33,829 bases of DNA from Kiritimatiellia bacterium (GTDB lineage: Bacteria; Verrucomicrobiota; Kiritimatiellia; RFP12; UBA1067), in contig JAGYOL010000012.1 of the NCBI GenBank assembly GCA_018399555.1, positions 1 through 33,829 of the forward strand. The letters run 5' to 3'. Positions 17,131 to 25,652 of this stretch are shown piece after piece (within the stretch, counting starts at the first letter, position 1; every line of letters starts with the position of its first letter). The position numbers and the translations under genes are program-made. The notes beneath the pieces are model-generated. The model saw only the letters and a list, made by a program, of their open reading frames with translations, searched no databases and had not been told where the DNA came from.

Positions 17131-18323
17131 AGTTTCTGAGAAATATGCTGGATAAGATCGAGCCTAATTTCCGTGAAGGTGGCAAACTCGAGTTCTTCTA
17201 TCCTTTCTATGAGGCGATGGACACCTTTTTCTATAATGTCGGTGATACCAACACCGGACGGGTGCATGTGCGTGACAGTGTTGACTTGAAACGCAATATG
17301 ATTCTGGTGATGATTGCTCTGACGCCCTGTATCCTGTACGGATTGTATAACATAGGCAATCAGGTCTTGCTGGCCGGCGGCACGATGGAAGGTTGGCGCG
17401 GAGCATTGATCGCATCTCTCGGAATGACCCTGGCAGATGGAATTACAGCCAGATTCCTCTACGGCCTGACCTGGTTTCTGCCCCTTTACTTCGTGATTTT
17501 CGCGGTCGGAATTTTCTGGGAAATTCTGTTCTCGATGATTCGTAAGCATGAGATTTATGAGGGATTCTTCGTAACATCACTGCTGTTGCCGCTGATTGTG
17601 CCGCCCTCCATCCCGCTCTGGCAGGTGGCCCTGGCGATAAGCTTCGCGGTTATTCTGGGCAAAGAGGTCTTCGGCGGCACCGGAATGAATTTCATGAACC
17701 CGGCTCTGATAGCCAGGGCCTTTCTTTTCTTTGCCTATCCGGCACAGATTTCCGGTGATAAAGTCTGGACGGTCGCCAGCGTGGATGGCATATCAAGGGC
17801 GACACCGTTGAGCAGATTCGCCTCTTCGAGCTCCGTAACGGATATTTCGATGCTGGATGCTTTTGTAGGACGTATTCCGGGATGTATCGGCGAAACTTCA
17901 ACCCTGTGCTGTGTTTTAGCGGGTGTGTTTCTGTTGCTGATCGGTGTGGCCTCTTGGCGCATCATGGCAAGCTGCCTGATCAGTATGGTCGCTGCCGCAC
18001 TTTTCTTCAATGGCCTCTACGCCGCCGGTGTCTGCTCTCTGCCGATGTGCGCTCTCAATCCAGCCTGGCATTTTGTACTGGGCGGGTTTGCTTTCGGCTT
18101 GGTTTTCATGGTTACCGATCCGGTTACCGGCGCGCAAACTACAGTCGGCAAGTGGTACTACGGTGCTTTTGTCGGCGCAATGTGCATTGTTATTCGTAAT
18201 CTGAATGTTGCTTATCCGGAGGGTATGATGCTGGCAGTTCTGATGGGCAATATCGTTGCTCCGTTGATCGACTATTTCGTGATCGAGGCAAACGTCAAGA
18301 GAAGGAGCGCACGTTATGTCTGA
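17127..18323 (+). CDS. nqrB: NQR subunit B
   Basis: Multi-TM; DVKRN-like MILVMIALTPC; GKEVFGGTGMNFMNPALIARAFLFFAYP; flavinylation-type GETST motif. Confidence 0.95.
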   Translation: MKFLRNMLDKIEPNFREGGKLEFFYPFYEAMDTFFYNVGDTNTGRVHVRDSVDLKRNMILVMIALTPCILYGLYNIGNQVLLAGGTMEGWRGALIASLGMTLADGITARFLYGLTWFLPLYFVIFAVGIFWEILFSMIRKHEIYEGFFVTSLLLPLIVPPSIPLWQVALAISFAVILGKEVFGGTGMNFMNPALIARAFLFFAYPAQISGDKVWTVASVDGISRATPLSRFASSSSVTDISMLDAFVGRIPGCIGETSTLCCVLAGVFLLLIGVASWRIMASCLISMVAAALFFNGLYAAGVCSLPMCALNPAWHFVLGGFAFGLVFMVTDPVTGAQTTVGKWYYGAFVGAMCIVIRNLNVAYPEGMMLAVLMGNIVAPLIDYFVIEANVKRRSARYV

Positions 18324-18990
18324 TAATCAATCAACCCGCAAGGTTTTTATCGTTTCACTGGTTCTCTGCGCGGTCTGTTCGGTGATGGTTTCGGTTGCCG
18401 CTGTGCTTCTCAAACCGCTTCAGGAAGCTAACCGGAAGCTGGATTTCAAAAGGAATCTGCTGATTGCGGCAGGGCTGGTTGATGGGGATGTCAACAGACA
18501 GAGTGTGCTGGATGAGTTTGAAAAGATCGAACAACTGGAAGCGTCAACCTCCAGAGGTGAAAAAACCGTCTATGTTGCCAGGCAAGAGGGCCAAATAACT
18601 CATTACATCTTTCCCGTAACAGGAAAGGGGCTCTGGTCAACCATGCGTGGTTTTCTGGCACTTTCATCCGATTTTAAAACCGTCATGGGCATGGGCTTTT
18701 ATGAACACGGCGAGACTCCCGGGCTGGGTGGAGAAATCACCAATCCCGCTTGGCTCGCTCAGTTTAAAGGCAAACAGGCCTATGATGAGTCGCTCAATGT
18801 AAGACTTGAGGTAATCAAAGGTTCGGTTGAGCCGGATTCCGTCGCCGCTGCCTACCAGGTGGATGGACTCTCCGGGGCAACTTTGACCACTCGCGGAGTT
18901 GACGATATGATCGAGTTCTGGCTTTCGGAGGAAGGATACCTTCCGTTTGTCCGTGAGCACGTAAAGAAAGGGAAAGGGGCCGGGCTGTGA
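18316..18990 (+). CDS. nqrC: NQR subunit C (covalent FMN)
   Basis: N-terminal [25 protein letters not shown] with SGAT FMN-attachment motif. Confidence 0.95.
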   Translation: MSDNQSTRKVFIVSLVLCAVCSVMVSVAAVLLKPLQEANRKLDFKRNLLIAAGLVDGDVNRQSVLDEFEKIEQLEASTSRGEKTVYVARQEGQITHYIFPVTGKGLWSTMRGFLALSSDFKTVMGMGFYEHGETPGLGGEITNPAWLAQFKGKQAYDESLNVRLEVIKGSVEPDSVAAAYQVDGLSGATLTTRGVDDMIEFWLSEEGYLPFVREHVKKGKGAGL

Positions 18991-19607
18991 GCACATTGAA
19001 AAACACACTGCTGGATCCGATATTCAAAAACAACCCGATCGGATTGCAGGTATTGGGTATCTGTTCCGCGCTGGCTGTGACCAACAAGCTGGAAACATCA
19101 CTTGCAATGGGTGCTGCTGTGACCCTGGTAACGGCATTCGCCTCGCTGGCAGTCAGTCTGATCCGCCGGCACATACCGGCCAGCATCCGGATCATTGTGC
19201 AGATGACGATCATCGCCTCGCTGGTAATTCTGGCCGATCAGATACTCAAAGCCTTTTTCTTTGAAATTTCCAAGAGCATGTCGGTTTATGTCGGGTTGAT
19301 CATTACCAACTGCATCATTATGGGGCGTGCCGAGGGTTACGCACTCTCGAATACACCGCTGAAAAGCTTTATCGATGGAATTGGCAATGGACTGGGCTAC
19401 AGTGTGGTTCTGATTTTCGTGGGGGTGTTCCGTGAGCTGTTGGGTTCCGGCACCCTGCTGGGACATGCGGTTCTGCCATTGACTAAAAACGGGGGCTGGT
19501 ATCAGCCCAACGGTCTGATGGTTCTGGCACCGAGCGCGTTTTTTCTGATTGCCATATTCATCTGGGTTGTCAGAAGCCTGGATAAAAGTCAGCAGGAGGA
19601 GGGTTAA
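18987..19607 (+). CDS. nqrD: NQR subunit D
   Basis: [39 protein letters not shown]; operon context. GTG start. Confidence 0.95.
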   Translation: MSTLKNTLLDPIFKNNPIGLQVLGICSALAVTNKLETSLAMGAAVTLVTAFASLAVSLIRRHIPASIRIIVQMTIIASLVILADQILKAFFFEISKSMSVYVGLIITNCIIMGRAEGYALSNTPLKSFIDGIGNGLGYSVVLIFVGVFRELLGSGTLLGHAVLPLTKNGGWYQPNGLMVLAPSAFFLIAIFIWVVRSLDKSQQEEG

Positions 19608-19610
19608 GAT

Positions 19611-20219
19611 ATGCAGAGTTTGTTTGATATTTTCTTCACCTCGATCTTCACTCAGAATATGGCGTTGGCCTTTTTCCTGGGCATGTGTACCTTTCTGGCG
19701 GTCTCAAAAAAGGTTAAAACCGCAATCGGACTGGGTGTGGCGGTGATTGTTGTACAGCTGATTACGGTGCCGGTCAACAACCTGATCTACACTCACATCC
19801 TGCGCGAGGGTGCTTTGCGCTGGATTGCGGATGATCTCAGATCAATTGATCTGGGTTTTATCGGTCTTATCATATATATCGGCGTTATTGCTGCCATGGT
19901 TCAGATACTGGAGATGACGCTGGATCGCTACTTTCCCGCACTCTACAACGCACTCGGCATTTTTCTGCCGCTGATCACCGTTAATTGCGCGATTCTCGGC
20001 GGCACACTCTTTATGGTAGAGCGCGACTACAACTTCACCCAGAGCGTGGTTTATGGAGCAGGCTCAGGTATCGGCTGGGCATTGGCGATTGTTCTGCTGG
20101 CCGGTGTGCGTGAAAAGCTTAAATACTCCCATCCGCCAGCCGGTCTGCGTGGTCTAGGGCTGACTTTTGTAGTCGTGGGACTGATGGCAATTGGCTTTCT
20201 GGCTTTTTCCGGTATATGA
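19611..20219 (+). CDS. nqrE: NQR subunit E
   Basis: [35 protein letters not shown]; operon context. Confidence 0.95.
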   Translation: MQSLFDIFFTSIFTQNMALAFFLGMCTFLAVSKKVKTAIGLGVAVIVVQLITVPVNNLIYTHILREGALRWIADDLRSIDLGFIGLIIYIGVIAAMVQILEMTLDRYFPALYNALGIFLPLITVNCAILGGTLFMVERDYNFTQSVVYGAGSGIGWALAIVLLAGVREKLKYSHPPAGLRGLGLTFVVVGLMAIGFLAFSGI

Positions 20220-20287
20220 TTGCGCAGCTTTTTTTCTTGGTTTTACGGACGGCGGCTTTTGTTCCGCTAAGTGCTAGGGACTGAATA

Positions 20288-21505
20288 ATGAATGAAATTA
20301 TCTTTGGTGTGATTTTTTTCACCTTGATCGTGCTGCTGCTGGTCTGCATTATCCTGCTGGCGCGCTGGAAACTCGTGCCGGCCGGCAAAGTCAAAATCAA
20401 GATCAACAACGAGAAGGAGTTCGAAGTTCCGATCGGCGGCAAATTGCTGGGTGCCCTGGCCAGTCAGGAAATTTTTGTGCCCTCGGCCTGTGGCGGCGGC
20501 GGAACCTGCGGACAGTGCAAGGTCAAGGTGATCTCCGGCGGCGGATCGCTGCTGCCGACCGAAGAGGGGTGCATCAATCGGCGCGAGATGAAGAGCGGCA
20601 TCCGGCTGAGTTGCCAGGTGGCGGTCAAGCAGGATATGAAGATCGAGGTTCCCGAGGAGGTCTTCGGTGTCAGAAAATGGGAGTGCGAGGTTGTTTCAAA
20701 CCGCAATGTGGCAACCTTTATCAAGGAGTTTGTCGTCCGGCTGCCCGAAGGCGAGGAGGTGCCCTTCCGCGCCGGAGGATATATTCAGATTGAATGTCCT
20801 CCGCACAAGTTGAAATACGCCGATTTTGACATCGATGATGAATATCGCGCCGACTGGGATAAATACAACATGTGGCAGTATGTCTCGCATGTTCATGAAA
20901 CCGTAACCCGCGCCTACTCGATGGCCAACTATCCGGAGGAGCAGGGGGTTATCAAACTGAATGTCAGGATCGCCTCGCCGCCGCCCGGTACCAGACATCC
21001 GCCCGGTGTGATGTCATCCTATATTTTCAGTTTGCAACCCGGCGACACAGTTACAATCTCTGGACCCTACGGCGAATTCTTTGCCCGTGAAACCGGGAAA
21101 GAGATGGTTTTCATCGGTGGCGGAGCGGGAATGGCACCGATGCGGTCACATATTTTCGATCAGCTCAAACGCCTGCGAAGCAAACGTAAAATAAGCTTCT
21201 GGTACGGGGCACGTTCTAAAAAAGAGATGTTCTATACCGATGAGTTTGAACAGCTGGCGGCGGAGAACGAAAACTTTACCTTCAATGTGGCACTCTCCGA
21301 ACCGCTGCCCGAGGACGATTGGAATGGCTATACCGGTTTTATTCATGATGTGCTGCGTGATGAATATCTGGCAGAGCATGAGGCACCGGAGGATGTTGAA
21401 TACTACCTTTGCGGTCCGCCGATCATGAATGAATGCGTGATCAATATGCTGCTTGATCTGGGAGTTGACTGTGACGATATCATGCTTGACGATTTTGGCG
21501 GGTGA
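20288..21505 (+). CDS. nqrF: NQR subunit F ([2Fe-2S] and FAD/NADH domains)
   Basis: [15 protein letters not shown] [2Fe-2S] motif; [32 protein letters not shown]. Confidence 0.96.
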   Translation: MNEIIFGVIFFTLIVLLLVCIILLARWKLVPAGKVKIKINNEKEFEVPIGGKLLGALASQEIFVPSACGGGGTCGQCKVKVISGGGSLLPTEEGCINRREMKSGIRLSCQVAVKQDMKIEVPEEVFGVRKWECEVVSNRNVATFIKEFVVRLPEGEEVPFRAGGYIQIECPPHKLKYADFDIDDEYRADWDKYNMWQYVSHVHETVTRAYSMANYPEEQGVIKLNVRIASPPPGTRHPPGVMSSYIFSLQPGDTVTISGPYGEFFARETGKEMVFIGGGAGMAPMRSHIFDQLKRLRSKRKISFWYGARSKKEMFYTDEFEQLAAENENFTFNVALSEPLPEDDWNGYTGFIHDVLRDEYLAEHEAPEDVEYYLCGPPIMNECVINMLLDLGVDCDDIMLDDFGG

Positions 21506-21565
21506 TCAATGTCACAACAGCAACCTCCTATGGGTCGTTAGCAACACGTTGTCGTTGCGTGCCTG

Positions 21566-21670
21566 TTCGTTTTTTGCATGGGGCAGAGAGCATAGAGCAT
21601 GGGGAAGAAAATTTGCTGTGCTTAAGTACATCTCTTCTCTATGCTCTATGCAGTTCGTGCAAAGTACGAA
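21566..21670 (+). repeat. Long imperfect inverted repeat/hairpin between nqrF and the small Cys-rich ORF
   Basis: Outer arms TTCGTTTTTTGCATG (21566-21580) / CGTGCAAAGTACGAA (21656-21670); inner arms GCATAGAGCATGGGGAAG (21590-21607) / CTTCTCTATGCTCTATGC (21634-21651). Confidence 0.75.
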
Positions 21671-21704
21671 TCTAGCCTATAACTCATGATGAAAGTGTAC
21701 TGAT

Positions 21705-21866
21705 ATGCTCGGTGTCGTAATTTTTCTGGTTTTTCTGGCATTCATTTTTTTCATGACGATCGTCTTCCGTGCGAAAGAGCTGAAGGTGCGTAAGGGGAAA
21801 AAAGCCGGCACAGATAGCTACTGCTGCGGCAAGTGCGGCAGCTGTGATAACAAGGATGATGCTTAA
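21705..21866 (+). CDS. 53-aa single-TM Cys-rich protein, NqrM-like candidate
   Basis: My translation: MLGVVIFLVFLAFIFFMTIVFRAKELKVRKGKKAGTDSYCCGKCGSCDNKDDA*. Below the ORF-track cutoff; one TM plus four Cys downstream of nqrF. Confidence 0.72.
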   Translation: MLGVVIFLVFLAFIFFMTIVFRAKELKVRKGKKAGTDSYCCGKCGSCDNKDDA

Positions 21867-22726
21867 TCCATCTGTTCAAAAACGCCGTCCTCAGCCTGAC
21901 CCGTCAGCACCTTGAGCCGTTGCCATGCCTCAATATAACTAAGCAGGTATCGGTTTTCAGAGCTCTCCGCCATTTTCTCCAGCAGATTTCGAACCCTCCG
22001 CTGTTCCAGGAGATACTCCTCGGACGTGAACCTTGCAGCGAAACGAGCCATACGCAGCCAGAGCAGATAGGTGGTTATGGCGTCAAAACAGTTGTATTGT
22101 ACAATCTGCTCGAGTCTGCCGCTGTAGTACAGAGAGCACACATCAATGCCGCTGGTTTCCAGTTTGCCCGGTATGCCCGAGAGCGTGGCCGCCTCGTTCA
22201 GCGAAACCGTGTACCCTTTGCCATAGCCGCTGATGATGTTCATCAGATCGACATCATTGCTCTCCCAGGGCTTGGCATTCAGACGGCGGTTGAAAGTGTC
22301 CAGTGCCATGCCTTTGAAAATCGCCCGCTGTGTCAGAATCCGCAGATCGGCGTTGCGCGAGTTGTAACCGACCAGTTGCGGGTTGTATCTTGAAACCCCT
22401 TCATCCAAAAACCGACTCAGAATGTAGCTTTCGTTATTCTGTGAGCGATCAGAGGGATTCTCCGGAATCCCCTGCAGAAAAAGCTGCACACTCCCGTCGC
22501 CGGATTTGCGCCGGATCAGGGTTGCAATAGAAACAACCCGGCAAAGCGCGGTTTTGAGAAAGGGCATGGGATCATCCGCTGTGGCGCCGCCCTCACGCCA
22601 CATGACCTTCAGCACCTCTTCATCGCTCATTTTGTCAGGCAGTTTGTAAAGCAATCTGCCGGCAAGCAGGTCAGGCACCCACTCGCAGTCAAAGGCCCAG
22701 ACTTCATCAGGTATAGTGGTGATCAT
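21863..22726 (-). CDS. Predicted 3'-5' exonuclease, DEDD superfamily, PolB-exonuclease-like
   Basis: AFDCEW (D-E), YNSRNADLRIL (D) and QYNCFDAITTYLL (D) in DEDD order. Confidence 0.75.
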   Translation of the reverse strand: MITTIPDEVWAFDCEWVPDLLAGRLLYKLPDKMSDEEVLKVMWREGGATADDPMPFLKTALCRVVSIATLIRRKSGDGSVQLFLQGIPENPSDRSQNNESYILSRFLDEGVSRYNPQLVGYNSRNADLRILTQRAIFKGMALDTFNRRLNAKPWESNDVDLMNIISGYGKGYTVSLNEAATLSGIPGKLETSGIDVCSLYYSGRLEQIVQYNCFDAITTYLLWLRMARFAARFTSEEYLLEQRRVRNLLEKMAESSENRYLLSYIEAWQRLKVLTGQAEDGVFEQMD

Positions 22727-24243
22727 GGAATATTACCCTCCTCATCCGGTGTCGCCGGTATTGAATCATTGTATCCTCTGAGAACCGGCTGGCGCAACTC
22801 TACTTTGCCGCTGAAATCCGCCACGATACGAAAACGTACATGTGTTGTGCCGCGGTTAAGTTTGATCTTGCGCGATATGGCGGCGACATTCTGGCCTTCA
22901 TTGGTGCGGCCCCGCACCTCGATGCTATCAAGCTTCTTGTTGCTTAGCGTGCCCTCTGCATCAGTGCCGTACGATTGCACCTGGTAGGAGACGGTGCCGT
23001 GATAATTGTCGAGCTTGCGTATTCTGCCCTGCATGCGCAAATGCTCAAGACCGCACTCACCGATCCTGATCAGCGGTGATTCCAGCACAAAGCGCGCTCT
23101 TGAAAGGTGGTTTATTATAATAGAATCAGGGGTCTTGCCAGACTCCAGTTGCTGCGCACGCCGGTCGTTCAGAGTGTAGCGCCATCCCTGCATCCCGGTA
23201 TCCCGGTTGATAACAGAGGGCAGGGCATGAAGATAGTTGTCGGTCGCGAGACCGTCGCCTCCGGGCTGAATCATCGGCATCCGGCCCGTCGGGAGAGTCA
23301 GCGCATAACTGGCCGAAGCATTGGAGCGCCGGATTTTGCAAGTCAGATAGATTGAGGCGCAAAGCGAGAGCGCGGCGATTAAAAATATAATCATTCGGTA
23401 TTTTTTTATCTGCGAACGCTGCGTGTGCTGTAATTTGCGGATGGTCTCGGTGAGGTGATGCTTTTCATCAATCGGTTTGATAAAAGAAAGCCTTTCGCGT
23501 ACAGCAGGCAGAGAGGACTCAGCGGTATGCTCCTTCAGCCAAGGAACTTCATCCATCCCGGCCAGCAGCAGGGCGTTGTTGAAGGAGATGCAGTCAAACG
23601 GCAGATGGTGAAAAACGATGCTGCGTTCTGAGTGATCAAATACGCAGTAGGTGGATTCCAGTTTGCCTGTCCGGGGATAACCGATTGTGCCGGGATTGAC
23701 AATATAACGTTTATGATCTTCCAGGATAAAATCACACGGCTCAAGAAAATGCGCCGTGCCGCTTTGACCGATAACGTAGATGGCCGCCAGATGGGTGTGC
23801 CCCGCGAACATCAACTGCTCGGATCTGTTTTCGAAAGAAGACTGCGCATCTTCGCCAGTAATAATGTAACGGAATGCGCCGGGTTTGGTGAAATCACCGT
23901 GAACACAGCGGAAAGCAGGTGCTCCCAGCGTCAGTGGCAGAGATTTCAGCCAGCTTAAAGCTTGGTCTGAAAGCATCCCGCGATGTTTTAGCACCGCTCT
24001 GCGTGCTTCCGGACAGAAAACCAGTGGATTGAGTTTGCCGCAGACAGCTGCGTCGTGGTTGCCCAGCAGATGACACTCCGTTACCCGATAAACCAGCTCG
24101 AGGGTTTCAACCGGTTGCGGACCGTAACCAACCGTATCGCCCAAACAGATTATTTTATCTATGTTCCGCTTGGCGATGTCGTTCAAAACCATCTGTAAAG
24201 CGGTAAAATTGGCGTGTATATCAGAGATAAACGCGTAACGCAT
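22723..24243 (-). CDS. Calcineurin-like metallophosphoesterase with TM segment and C-terminal extracytoplasmic domain
   Basis: FISDIHANF, CLGDTVGYGP, LLGNHDAA, FAGHTHLA and VNPGTIGYPR in the N-half; TM MIIFLIAALSLCASIYLTC; about 200 further residues. Confidence 0.85.
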   Translation of the reverse strand: MRYAFISDIHANFTALQMVLNDIAKRNIDKIICLGDTVGYGPQPVETLELVYRVTECHLLGNHDAAVCGKLNPLVFCPEARRAVLKHRGMLSDQALSWLKSLPLTLGAPAFRCVHGDFTKPGAFRYIITGEDAQSSFENRSEQLMFAGHTHLAAIYVIGQSGTAHFLEPCDFILEDHKRYIVNPGTIGYPRTGKLESTYCVFDHSERSIVFHHLPFDCISFNNALLLAGMDEVPWLKEHTAESSLPAVRERLSFIKPIDEKHHLTETIRKLQHTQRSQIKKYRMIIFLIAALSLCASIYLTCKIRRSNASASYALTLPTGRMPMIQPGGDGLATDNYLHALPSVINRDTGMQGWRYTLNDRRAQQLESGKTPDSIIINHLSRARFVLESPLIRIGECGLEHLRMQGRIRKLDNYHGTVSYQVQSYGTDAEGTLSNKKLDSIEVRGRTNEGQNVAAISRKIKLNRGTTHVRFRIVADFSGKVELRQPVLRGYNDSIPATPDEEGNIP

Positions 24244-24311
24244 GAGCTGCTTGTTTACAGCGGTGGTGCCGCTGAAAGGTTAAATCGTTCAAGGAGCGGC
24301 GGAAAAAAGTG

Positions 24312-24421
24312 ATGCAAAATATGGCTTTGCGACCTAAACCAGCGGTTCATCTCACACTACTGTTCAGCATGTGAAAAGCTACAGCGCACCGGATGTCTAT
24401 TCCGGCACCGCTGGTTTAGAG
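24312..24421. repeat. Palindromic element copy B with perfect 13-bp terminal inverted repeats
   Basis: CTAAACCAGCGGT (24334-24346) / ACCGCTGGTTTAG (24407-24419); internal CCGGA-TGTCTAT-TCCGG hairpin; similar to 18-83. Confidence 0.75.
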
Positions 24422-24450
24422 GATAAACTTCCAAGTTGCGTCAGGCTGGC

Positions 24451-24621
24451 TCAGCCAGCTTCAATCGCATTGCTCGGACATTCACCGGCACAGGCGCCGC
24501 AATCCACGCAGAGATCCGGGTCGATCGAATAGTGAGGTGTACCCTCTTGAATTGCATCAACCGGACAGGCATCTTTGCACAATCCGCAAGCCACACAGGC
24601 ATCTGTGATTTTATAGGCCAT
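24451..24621 (-). CDS. 2[4Fe-4S] ferredoxin, 56 aa
   Basis: My translation: MAYKITDACVACGLCKDACPVDAIQEGTPHYSIDPDLCVDCGACAGECPSNAIEAG*. Two CxxCxxCxxxCP motifs; RBS-like GGAGACAAT upstream. Not in the ORF track (<60 aa). Confidence 0.95.
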   Translation of the reverse strand: MAYKITDACVACGLCKDACPVDAIQEGTPHYSIDPDLCVDCGACAGECPSNAIEAG

Positions 24622-24859
24622 TATTGTCTCCTTGTTTTTCGTTTGTTAAATGATATGACGTTGTTGCTCTTATACAGCTCCGCTCAATGACCAACAGTAT
24701 ATAAAAATAGAGTGAAGCAACAAAGTACAAAATCAGTTCCGCGGAAATCCCTGTATTTCAGCTTGAAAAATAATGGCGTAACTGCTACCTTTAACGAATT
24801 CGATTAAACTTAATGTCGTTTGATAAAACAATCATAGAAAGTGGATGGAGGAAAAAATA

Positions 24860-25438
24860 ATGGCAGCATTGAAGGGCTCACAGACGGAAAAGAATATTTT
24901 AACAGCTTTTGCAGGTGAGGCTGCGGCACGTAACAGATATACGTACTGGGCATCCAAAGCCAAAAAAGACGGCTATGTTCAGATTGCCGACATCTTTGCA
25001 GAGACCGCTGATCAGGAGAAGGAACATGCCAAACGCCTGTTCAAATTTCTCGAGGGCGGTGATGTAGAAGTGAACATCGCTCTGCCTGCCGGTGTGATTG
25101 GAGAGACTCTTGATAATCTGAAACATGCCGCCGAAGGCGAAGAGCATGAGTGGCAGCATATGTACCCCGAATATGCCGAGATTGCCCGCCAGGAGGGTTT
25201 TGATGCCGTGGCAACCGCTATGGATAGTATTGCCGTGGCAGAGAAGTTTCACGGTGAACGTTATCGCCAACTGGCGGCTAATATTGAAAAGGGTGTCGTA
25301 TTCAAGCGCGACTCCGAGCAGACCGTGTGGCGCTGCCGTAATTGCGGCTATCTGCATGTCGGCAGGGAAGCACCGCAGAGTTGCTCCGCCTGCATTCATC
25401 CGCAGGCACACTTTGAGCTCAAACCGTCCAATTGGTAA
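24860..25438 (+). CDS. rbr: Rubrerythrin
   Basis: AFAGEAAARNRYTYWASKAKKDG, ETADQEKEHAKR, C-terminal rubredoxin domain CRNCGYLHVG...CSAC. ATG 24860 preferred; 24845 lies in the GGAGGA RBS. Confidence 0.95.
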   Translation: MAALKGSQTEKNILTAFAGEAAARNRYTYWASKAKKDGYVQIADIFAETADQEKEHAKRLFKFLEGGDVEVNIALPAGVIGETLDNLKHAAEGEEHEWQHMYPEYAEIARQEGFDAVATAMDSIAVAEKFHGERYRQLAANIEKGVVFKRDSEQTVWRCRNCGYLHVGREAPQSCSACIHPQAHFELKPSNW

Positions 25439-25481
25439 AAGCGCAATTGAGAGTACAGCACTGCATTACAGTGTAGAAATG

Positions 25482-25519
25482 AAAAAAAGAGCATCGCGTC
25501 AGAACGATGCTCTTTTTTT
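25482..25519. terminator. Bidirectional-looking terminator after rubrerythrin
   Basis: AAAAAAAGAGCATCG-CGTCAGAA-CGATGCTCTTTTTTT. Confidence 0.9.
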
Positions 25520-25652
25520 GTCCGGGCAGAGCAGCCTCCCCGGCGCAGACCTGCCCAGTCACATCAGCAGAAAAATAGATTAACCCGCGGCCGGGAGCCC
25601 TGATTCCGTAGCCCTGGTGTGCGCGATGACCGTCACGTATGAGGACGGTAAC

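Noticed and set aside
25570-25652. Possible group II intron 3' remnant (GGGAGCCCTGATTCC...GTGTGCGCGATGACCGTCACGTATGAGGACGGT)
   Set aside because: Only a 6-bp ACCGTC/GACGGT stem with a 9-nt loop; no GNRA-capped domain V and no reverse transcriptase. A covariance-model search would settle it.
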